DNA of 64,000 nt from contig NZ_BNJG01000002.1 in NCBI RefSeq assembly GCF_016587375.1, positions 2,542,001 to 2,606,000 on the forward strand, given 5' to 3'. Position 1 is the stretch's first letter, and each line of letters opens with the position of its first letter. The position numbers were made by a program, and so were the translations under genes. The notes below the pieces were generated by a model, which was not told the origin of the DNA, made no database searches, and saw only the letters and a program-made list of their open reading frames with translations. This DNA is from Ktedonobacter robiniae (lineage in GTDB: Bacteria; Chloroflexota; Ktedonobacteria; Ktedonobacterales; Ktedonobacteraceae). Positions 41,672 to 50,760 of the stretch are shown here, in pieces.

Positions 41672-44440
41672 CTAAAGCAGCGATAACTCCCGCGCCCGTG
41701 CCACGACGTGGGTTCTATTATCTGCGGCCAGCTTGAGGAAGAGGCTGCCGACATGCTTCTTGACGGTGGTGAGAGAAACCACCAGACGTTCGGCAATTAC
41801 CTGATTGCTTGCTCCCTCGGCAAGTAGATAGAGTACCTCTTGCTCACGCGGCGTGAGAGGCTCAAGCAGAAGAGAAGCAGGGTAAGCTGGTGCTGTAGAG
41901 GACATGGGAATATCTGGCTGTACTACTGCCTCGCCAGGCATCCCGGCAAAGGCGGTTAAGATGTCATGGGCGTAGGTCGCCAGGACTGGAGAAGCAAGCT
42001 CCTGCTCTGTAGCGAGCCAGGCCTGGAGCGCCTGGTACATTGGCTCCCCAGCGTCAAGAAAGACGCGGGTATATCCCTCTGGTTCTGCCAGGGTGAGCAG
42101 GCGCGAGAGTATGCGCTTCGCCTCTCGTCTGGCACCAGACGCCTGAAGCGCAGCCACTTGTAACGCCAGAATAGAGATGATACTCCCTACCCGCGAAACT
42201 TTCTCGGCGCTGCTCAAAAGTGCGGCGAGCAGTTGTAAGGCCTGTGGATAGTTTCGCTGCGCCAGGGAGATGCGTGCCAGTGTCAGGTAGGTGCTTTCGC
42301 GGCTGTAGACGCTATAGGTAAGAGCTTCCTGCCCATAGGGTGTGTGCTCGGCCCAGTCTACCGCCTGAGCCAGGTTGCCCTGGACTAGCCAGAGGTGAGC
42401 TTTCAGACCCTCGATCCAGGGACGGAAAAGCGGGATGCCAGCGGCTTGATTGACCTGCTCCATCTCGCTCAACGCCTGCTCCGCACCGGTCAGATCGCCC
42501 TGGGCCAGACAGACACGCACCAGTACCTCATAAGCTCCCATGAGGATATCCATGTACTGTAAAGGGCGTGTCCTGTCAATGGCCTGCCGTGCGGCTCTAT
42601 GCGCAACATCAAGTTGATCCCAGGCATAGGCTAGCTGGGCCTGAAATAAAGTGGGATAGGCCGCCAGGGGGAGAGGTATCTTTAGACTATTGATGAGTTG
42701 TTGTAAGTCCTGACAGCAATCTTGTGCCTCTCGCAACTGCCCCAGCGCGATCTGCGCGGCGATCAGCCCCCAGAGGATGTGGACCTCCTGAGAGCGATCC
42801 TGTGCTATCCAGGCTCGGTGTCGGATCTTTTGAATCGTAGCTACCATGGGTGAAAAATTTCCCGCCATGCGCCAGGACATAGCGAATGGCGCCAGCCCAT
42901 GCAACTGCCAGAGAGCGTCATCATCGAGTTCCGGATGCTGCATCTCTTCGGCAACCTTGCTCAGCTGCTCCATATTGCCAGAAGAGAGCGCCTTCTTTGC
43001 CAGTTTCCATGTGTCCAGAATCAGTAACCGCTTGCGCAGCCGGTCCTGCTCGCTGGCAGGGAGCGAGGTATGATTACCGCTCTGTAAGAGCCACTCCACG
43101 CCCTCTTGAAGTTGCTGAAGATAGGCCTTCTCCTCTTGCTCTTGCTGAGAGAAAGGGAAGAGCAGGTTAAAGATTAACAGATATGACGTAGCAAGGCGCG
43201 GATACTCGCGCAAAACCTCAGTGGGAAGCTGTTTGATCCAGGTCAGCAACGTTTTCAGCTCTCCCTGGAGTGATAGCCGCTCGACACAGTCCTCCAACAA
43301 CTCCGCCACAAATACATAGTTACGTGTGGCCAGGGCATGGGGGATGGCCTCATGAGTCCAGCCCTGGCGTTGGTACCAGAGAGCCGCCTCCCGGTGCAGG
43401 CGCAAGAACTGCTCAGGCTGGCTGGTTTGTAGGCGTGCCAGTAGCACCTCTCGAAAGAGCGTGTGAAAGCGATACCAACGTCGCTCTTCATCGAGTGGTA
43501 GCAGAAAGAGGTTCTCTCGCTCCAGTCCCTCTAGCGCCTGTTGACTGGCTGCTTCTCCGGTAAGTGCCTGGCAGATCTCGGCGTTGATCCTGGTCGGCAC
43601 CGAGACATACAACAGGAAGCGCTGCTGACTCTCCGGCAAAAGCTCAAGGATCTCTCCCTGTACATAATCCAGAATAAAGCGATGGCTACCAGTAAAGGCC
43701 TGGATAAAGGCCGACGCGTCAGTATGCCTACGCAGAGAGAGTGCCGCCAGTTGGAGTCCGGTAATCCATCCCTCTGTACGCGTCTCCAGAAGAGCGATCT
43801 CTTCCTCTGTGAGCGTCAGGCCCATCACCTGGCGTAGAAATTGGCCGGTCTCTTCAGCGTGCAAACGTAGATCTGTCTCGCGGATCTCCAGCATCTGTCC
43901 ACGCGCCCGCAAACGAGCCAGCGGAAGCGTAGGATCAACGCGACTGGCTAGCAAAAGATGCAAATTAGGCGGGAGATGCTCAAGCATAAATTGGAGCGAG
44001 GCGTGAAGTGCCTGCTCGCGAATCACATGATAGTCATCCAGAATCAGAGCGATATCCTGCTCCAGAGCGGCCAGTTCGTTGATAAGTGAAGTGATTGCCC
44101 CCGTCAGGAGGGCGGATTGAGAGGAATGCAGAAGCGCTTCCGCAGGCGCGCCTACAGGGGCGCCCGCCTTCCTGAGGGCGGCAATCACATAGGCCCAGAA
44201 GCGTATTGGATCGTTATCCTGTTCCTCAAGCGCGAGCCATGCTACCTGCCCCTTATACTGGCTCTGGCCCGCCCAGGCTGAGAGCAGCGTCGTCTTCCCG
44301 AAGCCAGCGGAGGCTGAGAGAAGGGTCAAAGGGACCTGGCGGCTCTGCTTGAGGAACGTAAGTAAGCGCGAACGTTGAAGCAACCCCGAACGAACAGGTG
44401 GAACCGTAAACTTTGTCACCAGCAAGTCAGGCTCAAGCAT
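41672..44440 (-). CDS. LuxR-family STAND regulator (MalT type) without N-module, paralogue D
   Basis: A 922-residue regulator; start 44440 (MLEPDLLVTKFTVPP) has GGGAG upstream, an ATG at 44473 is the alternative. It begins directly at the NTPase region (LVTKFTVPPVRSGLLQRSRL; Walker A SASAGFGKTTLL; Walker B LILDDYHVI), followed by the arm region (RETDLRLHAEETGQF), a TPR-like sensor and a C-terminal HTH (LTPREQEVLYLLAEGASNQVIAERL). The N-terminal SFAF/WYAY/YLG module of paralogues A-C is missing, and so is the TTRGGTRAY motif upstream. Presumably an inducer-dependent activator with a different target. Confidence 0.9.
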   Translation of the reverse strand: MLEPDLLVTKFTVPPVRSGLLQRSRLLTFLKQSRQVPLTLLSASAGFGKTTLLSAWAGQSQYKGQVAWLALEEQDNDPIRFWAYVIAALRKAGAPVGAPAEALLHSSQSALLTGAITSLINELAALEQDIALILDDYHVIREQALHASLQFMLEHLPPNLHLLLASRVDPTLPLARLRARGQMLEIRETDLRLHAEETGQFLRQVMGLTLTEEEIALLETRTEGWITGLQLAALSLRRHTDASAFIQAFTGSHRFILDYVQGEILELLPESQQRFLLYVSVPTRINAEICQALTGEAASQQALEGLERENLFLLPLDEERRWYRFHTLFREVLLARLQTSQPEQFLRLHREAALWYQRQGWTHEAIPHALATRNYVFVAELLEDCVERLSLQGELKTLLTWIKQLPTEVLREYPRLATSYLLIFNLLFPFSQQEQEEKAYLQQLQEGVEWLLQSGNHTSLPASEQDRLRKRLLILDTWKLAKKALSSGNMEQLSKVAEEMQHPELDDDALWQLHGLAPFAMSWRMAGNFSPMVATIQKIRHRAWIAQDRSQEVHILWGLIAAQIALGQLREAQDCCQDLQQLINSLKIPLPLAAYPTLFQAQLAYAWDQLDVAHRAARQAIDRTRPLQYMDILMGAYEVLVRVCLAQGDLTGAEQALSEMEQVNQAAGIPLFRPWIEGLKAHLWLVQGNLAQAVDWAEHTPYGQEALTYSVYSRESTYLTLARISLAQRNYPQALQLLAALLSSAEKVSRVGSIISILALQVAALQASGARREAKRILSRLLTLAEPEGYTRVFLDAGEPMYQALQAWLATEQELASPVLATYAHDILTAFAGMPGEAVVQPDIPMSSTAPAYPASLLLEPLTPREQEVLYLLAEGASNQVIAERLVVSLTTVKKHVGSLFLKLAADNRTHVVARARELSLL

Positions 44441-44964
44441 CAAAAAGTTTTCTCCCGTTCTCAAGCTTTTCATTAATTAATACTGATGAGCATAACATGT
44501 AAAGTGTCTGTGAAGCAAGATAGGAAGAATCGTTGCCAGGGCCTCGTGATTCTCGATGCTAGAGGAGACTCTGGACAATCACAAATACTTAGCTTGTCGC
44601 TTCTATGACATCACCATACAGACCCCACTCCGGGGTCACCTCTTCAGCGATCGTGACTGGTACGACACTGATGCAAGAATAGAAGTTTGTATATCTATTA
44701 ATAAGAGACAAGTTGTGGTATAAAGCCTGAAGACAGCTATATGACGCACCAAAAGCCTATATTAGCAATTGAGGATTTTGCATTAGTAAATGGAGCCTTT
44801 GAGCTCACGGTGTCTTGTCCCCAGCGTCGTGCCAGTCCATAATACCGCAGGGAGGAGGCGTGAATAAATACTTTACTGAAGCGTAGTCATAGTATGACTT
44901 GTTGCTGTTGGCGCAGCAATAATCGCGCTCTTGATAAGCTGTTATCTATGAAAGGTCTTATCTA
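44441..44964. other. 524-bp gene-free region before the PIG-L gene
   Basis: Contains a hairpin GACCCC-actcc-GGGGTC (44621-44637), a 13-bp palindrome GTCATAGTATGAC (44886-44898) about 65 bp before the PIG-L start that could be an operator, and a strong SD AGGGAGGAGG before a GTG (44860) whose frame is only 8 codons. No real gene is seen. Confidence 0.4.
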
Positions 44965-45729
44965 TTGAATATTCGTAAGCTTTTAGGACTCCCGGATTTG
45001 TTAGATGTGCGCTCTGTCGTGTGCGTACAGCCGCATCCCGATGACAATGAGGTTGGAGCGGCAGGAACGCTGCTGGCGCTCGCGGAACGTGGTTGCAAGA
45101 TCATTTTTGTGACCATCACTGATGGTGGAGCTGGCGTGCCAAATCTCACTATGTCCCGTGAGGAGATCGTCGAGATCAGGCGTGAAGAGAGGCTCAATGC
45201 TGGGAGACTGCTTGGTGTCTCTGAGCAGTTGGAAATGGGCTTTCCGGACGCAGGCCAGTATACAGAGGAGAAGATTGTTCAGCGCCTGATTCCTATCCTG
45301 CGCGAGCATCGTCCCGAACTGGTCATGACTGTGGATCCCTGGATGCCCTATGAGGCCCACCCTGATCATATAAAGACTGGCCACGCAGTCGCGCAGGCCA
45401 TGCTCTTCTCCGGTAACAACGCGACTCAGCGTGGAGTTGGTGAGCCATATACCGTGCCTCAGATCGCCTTTTACGCGAGCAGTCACCCCAACACCTATAT
45501 CGATGTGACCCCTTACTGGGAACGCAAGCTCTCCGCCATCCTGGCGCACAAGAGCCAGTTTGAGAACGCGGAATGGCCCCTCTTAAGCAATTTCTTTGCC
45601 TACCAGGCCCAACAACTCTACCAGGCTGGTTATACGGAAGTCAGGATAGACGAGGCACGCTATGCCGAAGCCTTTAAGCTGCTCTCCGTCCGACAACTGC
45701 ACTTCTTCCCCACCGCACTTTATAGCTAA
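44965..45729 (+). CDS. PIG-L family deacetylase
   Basis: A 254-residue LmbE/PIG-L-type zinc deacetylase. The zinc motif PHPDDNE (residues about 23-29) and the second ligand cluster EAHPDHIKTGHA are complete. These enzymes remove acetyl groups from N-acetylglucosamine-containing glycans or small thiol-sugars (MshB, BshB, teicoplanin deacetylases). TTG start at 44965 with AAAGG upstream. A GPH-type sugar transporter follows after 18 bp, suggesting uptake and deacetylation of an acetylated sugar; that link is inferred. Confidence 0.9.
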   Translation: MNIRKLLGLPDLLDVRSVVCVQPHPDDNEVGAAGTLLALAERGCKIIFVTITDGGAGVPNLTMSREEIVEIRREERLNAGRLLGVSEQLEMGFPDAGQYTEEKIVQRLIPILREHRPELVMTVDPWMPYEAHPDHIKTGHAVAQAMLFSGNNATQRGVGEPYTVPQIAFYASSHPNTYIDVTPYWERKLSAILAHKSQFENAEWPLLSNFFAYQAQQLYQAGYTEVRIDEARYAEAFKLLSVRQLHFFPTALYS

Positions 45730-45747
45730 GAAGTTTAATGAGGTTCG

Positions 45748-47082
45748 ATGATGAACGAGATAACGACTCCCGCTCAGCCGGTGCCTGTGCGTAAGCGCAT
45801 CGCCTATAGCACGCACCAGCTTGGTTCCAACTTGCTCTGGAACGCCTTCAATACGGTTGCCGTCTATTATTATGTGACAGAGCTGCATGTCTCGGGCGCG
45901 ATTCTCTCCGCCAGTTTGATTGCCTATGGCCTTATCAACGCGGTCCTGAACCTGCTGGCAGGCCATATCAGCGATCGTACCAATACGCGCTGGGGGCGGC
46001 GCCTTCCCTTTATTATTGGTGGCGCGCTTCCTTTTTGCGTAACCTTTTACTTTATCTTTGCACCGCCTGCCCTGGGTCCCCAGGGGCTATTGATCTATTT
46101 CTTGGTCCTGACCTTCATTTTTGATCTTTGCTTTACGATTACTGCGCTCAATTTCGGTAGTCTCTTTCCTGAAATGTATCAGGAAAAGCGGACGCGGCTG
46201 TATGTTGGCGCGCTCTTGCAGCTATTTGCCATTCTTGGCCTGATGGTGGGTGTGGCTCTCTCGAAGTCCCTGGGTCAGACCCTGGGGTGGCAGACCATGG
46301 CCCTAGTTTTTGCTGGGATTGGTGTGGTCTCGCTCTATGTCTCGGTTTATGGCAGCTTTGAGAATCCCGCCTACCGTGAGCAGTCCTTCAGCTTCCGTGA
46401 GGCCGTCACCTCCACGTTTCGCAATCCGCGCTTTATCCCCTATGTTGTGGCGAACTTTTTGATTCAGTTCTCCACAACCCTCTTTACGACTGTTTCTGCC
46501 TTTTATACCAAATATGTGGTCTCGTTGAATGCCTTGGAGAACACGCTATTCCTGGGCAGTATCTTTATTGTTGCTATCCCTATGTCGTTTCTCTGGGCCA
46601 GGATCGCAACCCGCATCTCAACGATTCGTGCGGCCATGATCAGCACGCTGCTCTATCTGCTGATTACGCTGGCCTTTCTCTTTGAGACGAATTCCACCAG
46701 CGTCATTATCACCGGCGCGTTCCTGGGCATCCCCATTGCTGGCTTCCTGGTGCTGCTCAATATTCTGCTCGCCGACGTAATTGATTATGACGCCGAGCTA
46801 ACCGGCCGCAGGCGCGAGGGCATGTACCTGGGCATGAATGGCTTTATTGTTCGCCTCGGCCTGTCTCTGCAATATGCCGTTATGGCCATCTTCTTTGTCG
46901 TAAGCGGTTATGACGAGCATCTCAAAGAGCAACATGCGAACACCATTCTCGGCTTCCGAATTCTACTAGGTGGCCTGCCAATAGGCTTCTTGCTGATAGC
47001 TATCGTCATGCTGAGAAGCTATCAGAGCCGGCTCAAGCCAACACAGATTATGATCGAACCGGCAATAATGCCAACTGATTGA
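45748..47082 (+). CDS. GPH/MelB-like sugar transporter (MFS)
   Basis: A 444-residue transporter of the glycoside-pentoside-hexuronide type. About 12 hydrophobic helices, with the family start YSTHQLGSNLLWNAFNTVAV, motif-like GHISDRTNTRWGRRLPFI (loop 2-3 RxGRR) and a central loop around GRRREGMYLG. Sodium- or proton-coupled sugar symport is expected. It follows the PIG-L deacetylase by 18 bp and has GAGG before ATG 45748. Confidence 0.9.
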   Translation: MMNEITTPAQPVPVRKRIAYSTHQLGSNLLWNAFNTVAVYYYVTELHVSGAILSASLIAYGLINAVLNLLAGHISDRTNTRWGRRLPFIIGGALPFCVTFYFIFAPPALGPQGLLIYFLVLTFIFDLCFTITALNFGSLFPEMYQEKRTRLYVGALLQLFAILGLMVGVALSKSLGQTLGWQTMALVFAGIGVVSLYVSVYGSFENPAYREQSFSFREAVTSTFRNPRFIPYVVANFLIQFSTTLFTTVSAFYTKYVVSLNALENTLFLGSIFIVAIPMSFLWARIATRISTIRAAMISTLLYLLITLAFLFETNSTSVIITGAFLGIPIAGFLVLLNILLADVIDYDAELTGRRREGMYLGMNGFIVRLGLSLQYAVMAIFFVVSGYDEHLKEQHANTILGFRILLGGLPIGFLLIAIVMLRSYQSRLKPTQIMIEPAIMPTD

Positions 47083-47451
47083 GGCTAATCACGGCCCCTA
47101 GTGGGTCACTTGCCCAGTCCTGTGGAAATGTGAAAGAATGAAACACGAAGAAACATACAACCATAGCATCCATGAGCGCAGGCTACACCTGGCAGCAAAA
47201 CCGGACCTGGTGTAAGACCGGCAGCACGCTCCACAAGGGAAAGGACGGTGTAGAAGCTCGCCACGATCCTACACGCTGGAAAAAACTAGGACTGCATTTT
47301 TCTCTGGGATAGTTGCACCTCCAGAGCACGTAAGTAGCGCTCTGGGTCTTTGTGACACGAGCGTTCAACAGGCTCATTGAAGCAAGACGCTTCCAACATC
47401 TGGGAAAGGCGATTTCTTGCTTCAATGTATCGAGCAGGCAGAGGGTGGGCT
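47083..47451. other. 369-bp gap between convergent genes
   Basis: No credible gene, terminator or repeat was found. A minus-strand frame of 80 codons (47183-47425) has no ribosome site or family likeness. Confidence 0.4.
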
Positions 47452-48462
47452 TTAAAGGGAGCCAATCAGATGGAGCATTTGTCGTCGCTCCATTGCCTCA
47501 TCAGCAATGGGGATAGCTAAGAGCAACAGTTCATCTAGACCACTAGCTAAAAGCTCTTGTACACGGTCTCGCACCGTCGCCTCATTACCACTGATCACGA
47601 GTGTCCGCGCCAGGGCATTCAACTCCGCCTCATTGCCATTGACTGCGGAAGCCCAGCCGGCTTGCGCGAACATACGAGCGTATGTATTCGTCTGTGCTAG
47701 TTGCTGTATCAACTGACGTACTGCCAAGAGTACCGCTGCTTCATCCGTACTGAAAGCGACCGGTAAACACGCAACGATAGGGGGAGCAGGGCGGGATCTT
47801 ATCTCGGCTCCGACTTGCAGGGCAGGCAGAGCCTGGTTGAGCAAGTAGGGAACGGGACACAGCGAGGCAAGAGCGCCATCAGCAATTTCCCCCGCAAGCC
47901 GAAACGCCTTCAAGCCCAATGCAGGGATGAGCAAGGGAACCTGAGCTGTGCGTGGCAAGGTATCCACCACCTGGAAAAACTCACCCTGGTGATCAATCCT
48001 TCCTTGCCATAACACGCCGCGCAGTACCTCCAGGTACTCTTTGAGATATCTCAGAGGCGCGATCTGCAACAAGCCATATCGACTCTCAAGGAACGAACGA
48101 TTACCAGAACCAATTCCTAACCGCAAGCGCTCTGGGGCGAGGTCATGCACCGCGAGAGCCTGCTGTGCCATCACCAGTGGATGACGTGGATAGTCTGGCA
48201 CAATCGCCGTTCCCAGTTTGATCCGTTCTGTTTGGGTGGCAGCCGCCGCAAGAACGGTTAAGATATCAGCGAAGCCTGCTCCTCCCATGGCCATCCAGGC
48301 TTGTTGGACGCCCGCCTGTTCAGCTTCACGTATCCTGGCGATGGCGTCCACAGTATCTCTTGCCTGAATGTAGACTCCAACGCGGTCACGGAGCGAACGT
48401 GCTCGAAGCATGTTTGATGGCAACTGCTGGCTCAACTTGTCTTTCTGTTGCATGAATTTCAT
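47452..48462 (-). CDS. LLM class (F420-type) oxidoreductase
   Basis: A 336-residue LLM-fold enzyme. It has RVGVYIQARDTVDAIARI (the first strand, lacking the His seen in some members), TERIKLGTAIVPDYPRHPLV and PERLRLGIGSGNRSFLESRYG, the usual F420-LLM middle, and EATVRDRVQELLASGLDEL at the end. Reduced F420 or FMN is the expected cofactor. It follows the NmrA-type gene by 9 bp on the same strand, so the two form an operon and may act on a common substrate or share redox control. Confidence 0.88.
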   Translation of the reverse strand: MKFMQQKDKLSQQLPSNMLRARSLRDRVGVYIQARDTVDAIARIREAEQAGVQQAWMAMGGAGFADILTVLAAAATQTERIKLGTAIVPDYPRHPLVMAQQALAVHDLAPERLRLGIGSGNRSFLESRYGLLQIAPLRYLKEYLEVLRGVLWQGRIDHQGEFFQVVDTLPRTAQVPLLIPALGLKAFRLAGEIADGALASLCPVPYLLNQALPALQVGAEIRSRPAPPIVACLPVAFSTDEAAVLLAVRQLIQQLAQTNTYARMFAQAGWASAVNGNEAELNALARTLVISGNEATVRDRVQELLASGLDELLLLAIPIADEAMERRQMLHLIGSL

Positions 48463-48471
48463 CTCTTCCTT

Positions 48472-49347
48472 TTATCTTCTGCGTGACAGAGGCGCCAGGG
48501 CCTCGAATTTTGCCCTTCCTTCTTTCTCTAGCCAGGTAGCAAAGTCCCTCAGGCCAGGGTGCAGCTTGCGCAGTGTAGGGATATCCGCTTGATACCCTCC
48601 CCTGTTGACAAAGTCGTACGCGAGGGCTGCATCCGCATGCTGCTGGCGAAGGGTTTCAATGGGAATATGGACAGAGGGAAGAGAGCGCCTGATCATACGA
48701 GAGATTGCGGCAGCGATCTGTGGCGGCGTGAGTGCATCTCCGGCGATCTCAAGGGTTTTCCCAACGTAGAAATCCGGATGGTCGAACGCCAGGGCGACAA
48801 ACGCGCCGATGTCATCTACGGCAATTAGCTGCACTGCCACATCTGGATTGAACGAGCTCATAAACGTACCACGCGGCACACCGAAGGTTGGACCGATAAT
48901 ATAGTCCATGAACGCGGTTGGACGCAGAATCGTCGTTGGCAGTTCAAGCGCCTGGATGTGCTGCTCGACCTCCCACTTGCTAAACGGGCGGAGGCGAGAT
49001 TGGGCCTCCGCACCAGCGGTCGAGGCATAGACAAAGTGCTGGACTGAAACATCTTTGGCCACCTCCGCCACGTTTTTCCCCTGACGAACCTCGTCATCGT
49101 AGCTGGCGAACTGGATGCTGAAGATACCATAGACGCTCTTCATGGCTGCCTTCAACGAAGCACGGTCGTCGTTATCGCCCTGGACGACTTCGGCACCTGC
49201 CAGCTGTAGCGCTCGTGCAGCAGGCGAGTTTCGGTCGCGGGAGAGCACCCTCACATGCCAGCCCGCAGCCATCAGATGCCTGGCCGTTGCGCCGCCTTGC
49301 CGACCTGTGGCACCTGTGACGAGTATAATTTTATCTGTTCTATCCAT
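48472..49347 (-). CDS. NmrA-type NAD(P)-binding protein
   Basis: A 291-residue atypical SDR of the NmrA family. Start 49347 has AGGAGAGG. The NAD(P) glycine motif VTGATGRQGGATA is complete, with RVLSRDRNSP as the cofactor-choice loop. The catalytic YxxxK of SDRs is not evident, as in NmrA-like redox sensors or isoflavone-reductase-like enzymes. The C-terminal part binds the substrate. It heads an operon with the LLM oxidoreductase at 47452. Confidence 0.88.
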   Translation of the reverse strand: MDRTDKIILVTGATGRQGGATARHLMAAGWHVRVLSRDRNSPAARALQLAGAEVVQGDNDDRASLKAAMKSVYGIFSIQFASYDDEVRQGKNVAEVAKDVSVQHFVYASTAGAEAQSRLRPFSKWEVEQHIQALELPTTILRPTAFMDYIIGPTFGVPRGTFMSSFNPDVAVQLIAVDDIGAFVALAFDHPDFYVGKTLEIAGDALTPPQIAAAISRMIRRSLPSVHIPIETLRQQHADAALAYDFVNRGGYQADIPTLRKLHPGLRDFATWLEKEGRAKFEALAPLSRRR

Positions 49348-50010
49348 AATCCTCTCCTGATTCTCCACAAAACACTGGCTTTCTGCTCCTTGATACGTAA
49401 CTGATGTTGCCCACCCACGTATCCTCTTCGCTCTCTGCTGGTAGTATGAAGCGATGCCTCTACTTTAACCAGGAGTGTGTTGTATCATATGTCTAGAAAG
49501 TCATAGTTTCAGCGAGAGGACTAAGCGCGGGGAGCAACGAGGAACGCATGAGAGAAAGAGTCAAACACCGTGAATTCGGTGGTACATTTGGTTCGGCCTG
49601 TCTCTGCTGGCGCGTGGGTGGTTTGGGAGCTGGAGTCTAACTGGGAAGGGAAAGAGGATAGTTGCCATCGCCGCGAGAAGGAAGAGGAGTAGCAGCAGGC
49701 TGGCCCCTCTTTTATGAGCTTCTTGCTTGCGGCAGTGTTGAGGGTCGGGACGGCCAGGTCGAAGAGTCTGATACCGATACCGATAGCTAATCAGGGTCGT
49801 GGCAGCGGCGGAGGCTATTCCAAGAGGGGAGTCTGGAAACTTGCCTGATATCAGGTAACGCGCCGACCACCTACTCTACGCCGGAGCGCGTCTGCTCGAA
49901 AGTCCAGGTCAACCACACTAGAGCTAGCCTTCCTGCTTCGGTGGGAAGGACTGGAAGTGTGGGCCGAATCCTTGGAACTCTGTCGCTTTTGCGCGGGGAG
50001 CTTTCAGTGG
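49348..50010. other. 663-bp gene-free region
   Basis: Between the NmrA gene and the small YtxH-like frame. All frames are short and without ribosome sites; no palindrome or repeat of note was seen. It may be decayed coding sequence. Confidence 0.4.
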
Positions 50011-50199
50011 CTAAGAGCCTCGGGAGGTGGTGTTTGTCGGCCTTAAAGAAATACCTCTGGGAGGAGACCAGTGGAGAGGAAGAATCGAAGATAATAACAG
50101 GCGTTCCCCTACCAGATGCCGCATCTCTTCCCCCTTCTTTGGCGCAAAGAACAAGCTGAGCCCGAGCCCCGCAAGAACCCCATTGGTAAAGCTACCCAT
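50011..50199 (-). CDS. short YtxH-domain protein, possibly truncated
   Basis: A 62-residue frame starting at ATG 50199 with AAAAGGAGTG before it. Residues 1-34 match the YtxH pattern: a short membrane helix (FTNGVLAGLGLSLFF) followed by APKKGEEMRHLV. Beyond GERLLLSS the sequence departs (Pro/Arg-rich), so the usual charged helical tail is lost. YtxH proteins are small envelope proteins of stress or unknown function. The tail suggests a frameshift or an aged gene. Confidence 0.6.
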   Translation of the reverse strand: MGSFTNGVLAGLGLSLFFAPKKGEEMRHLVGERLLLSSILPLHWSPPRGISLRPTNTTSRGS

Positions 50200-50760
50200 A
50201 AACTCACTCCTTTTCAAGAGGTATTGTGCTTTGTCTTTCCAGATCAACAGCCAGACGTACGATATTCGGTTGCGCCCAGGCATGGAGATTGTGGATCGGC
50301 AAGTGGTAGTGCTGAGTCCACTGGAGTCGCCCAGGCGATAAGTAAGGGTGATCCTCATGCACGGAGCGGGTCTGTCTCCGCTCTGGTTCTCTTGTCCTGT
50401 TGAGCGATATTGTCAACTCAATGGAAATTGTAGAGCTTATATAAGAGAAACAGACCTCAAAGTGGGGATTGCGCCCTTTTCTTGCCTTAGTTGCTAGAGA
50501 ATTCTGGTTGATGTGGCATCGAAGTGGTGAAAGCTCACTAACAAAAATTTTTAAGTTGACAATACCGCGAACATCGTTCACCTCGTAGAAACTCCGTTAC
50601 CTTCTCCGCCGTCTATAGCTTCTGGCGAGATCCGTCCTTTCTTTGGCAGAATTTGCCTCTGGCGAAGACCCTAGATACGACATATACTCTGTCCATACCT
50701 TCCAAAGGGAGACTGATGTAGACATGTTTTCCTCGTGGTTTATCTACGTCGAAGGGAGAT
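50200..50760. other. 561-bp region without a gene
   Basis: Holds the MITE-like element 50408-50564 and the upstream region of the AraC-type gene; no other feature is supported. Confidence 0.4.
50408..50564. mobile_element. 157-bp element with IS6-type ends (MITE-like)
   Basis: TATTGTCAACT (50408-50418) and AGTTGACAATA (50554-50564) are exact inverted copies and match the ends of the IS6-type element at 55488-56339. The interior has no transposase. It may be a non-autonomous derivative mobilised by that family. Confidence 0.5.

Noticed and set aside
44860..44883. Eight-codon frame after a strong SD upstream of the PIG-L gene
   Set aside because: Too short to judge; reported only as content of the gap, since no attenuator structure is evident.
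47183..47425. 80-codon minus-strand frame in the gap after the sugar transporter
   Set aside because: No ribosome site and no family likeness; composition looks non-coding.
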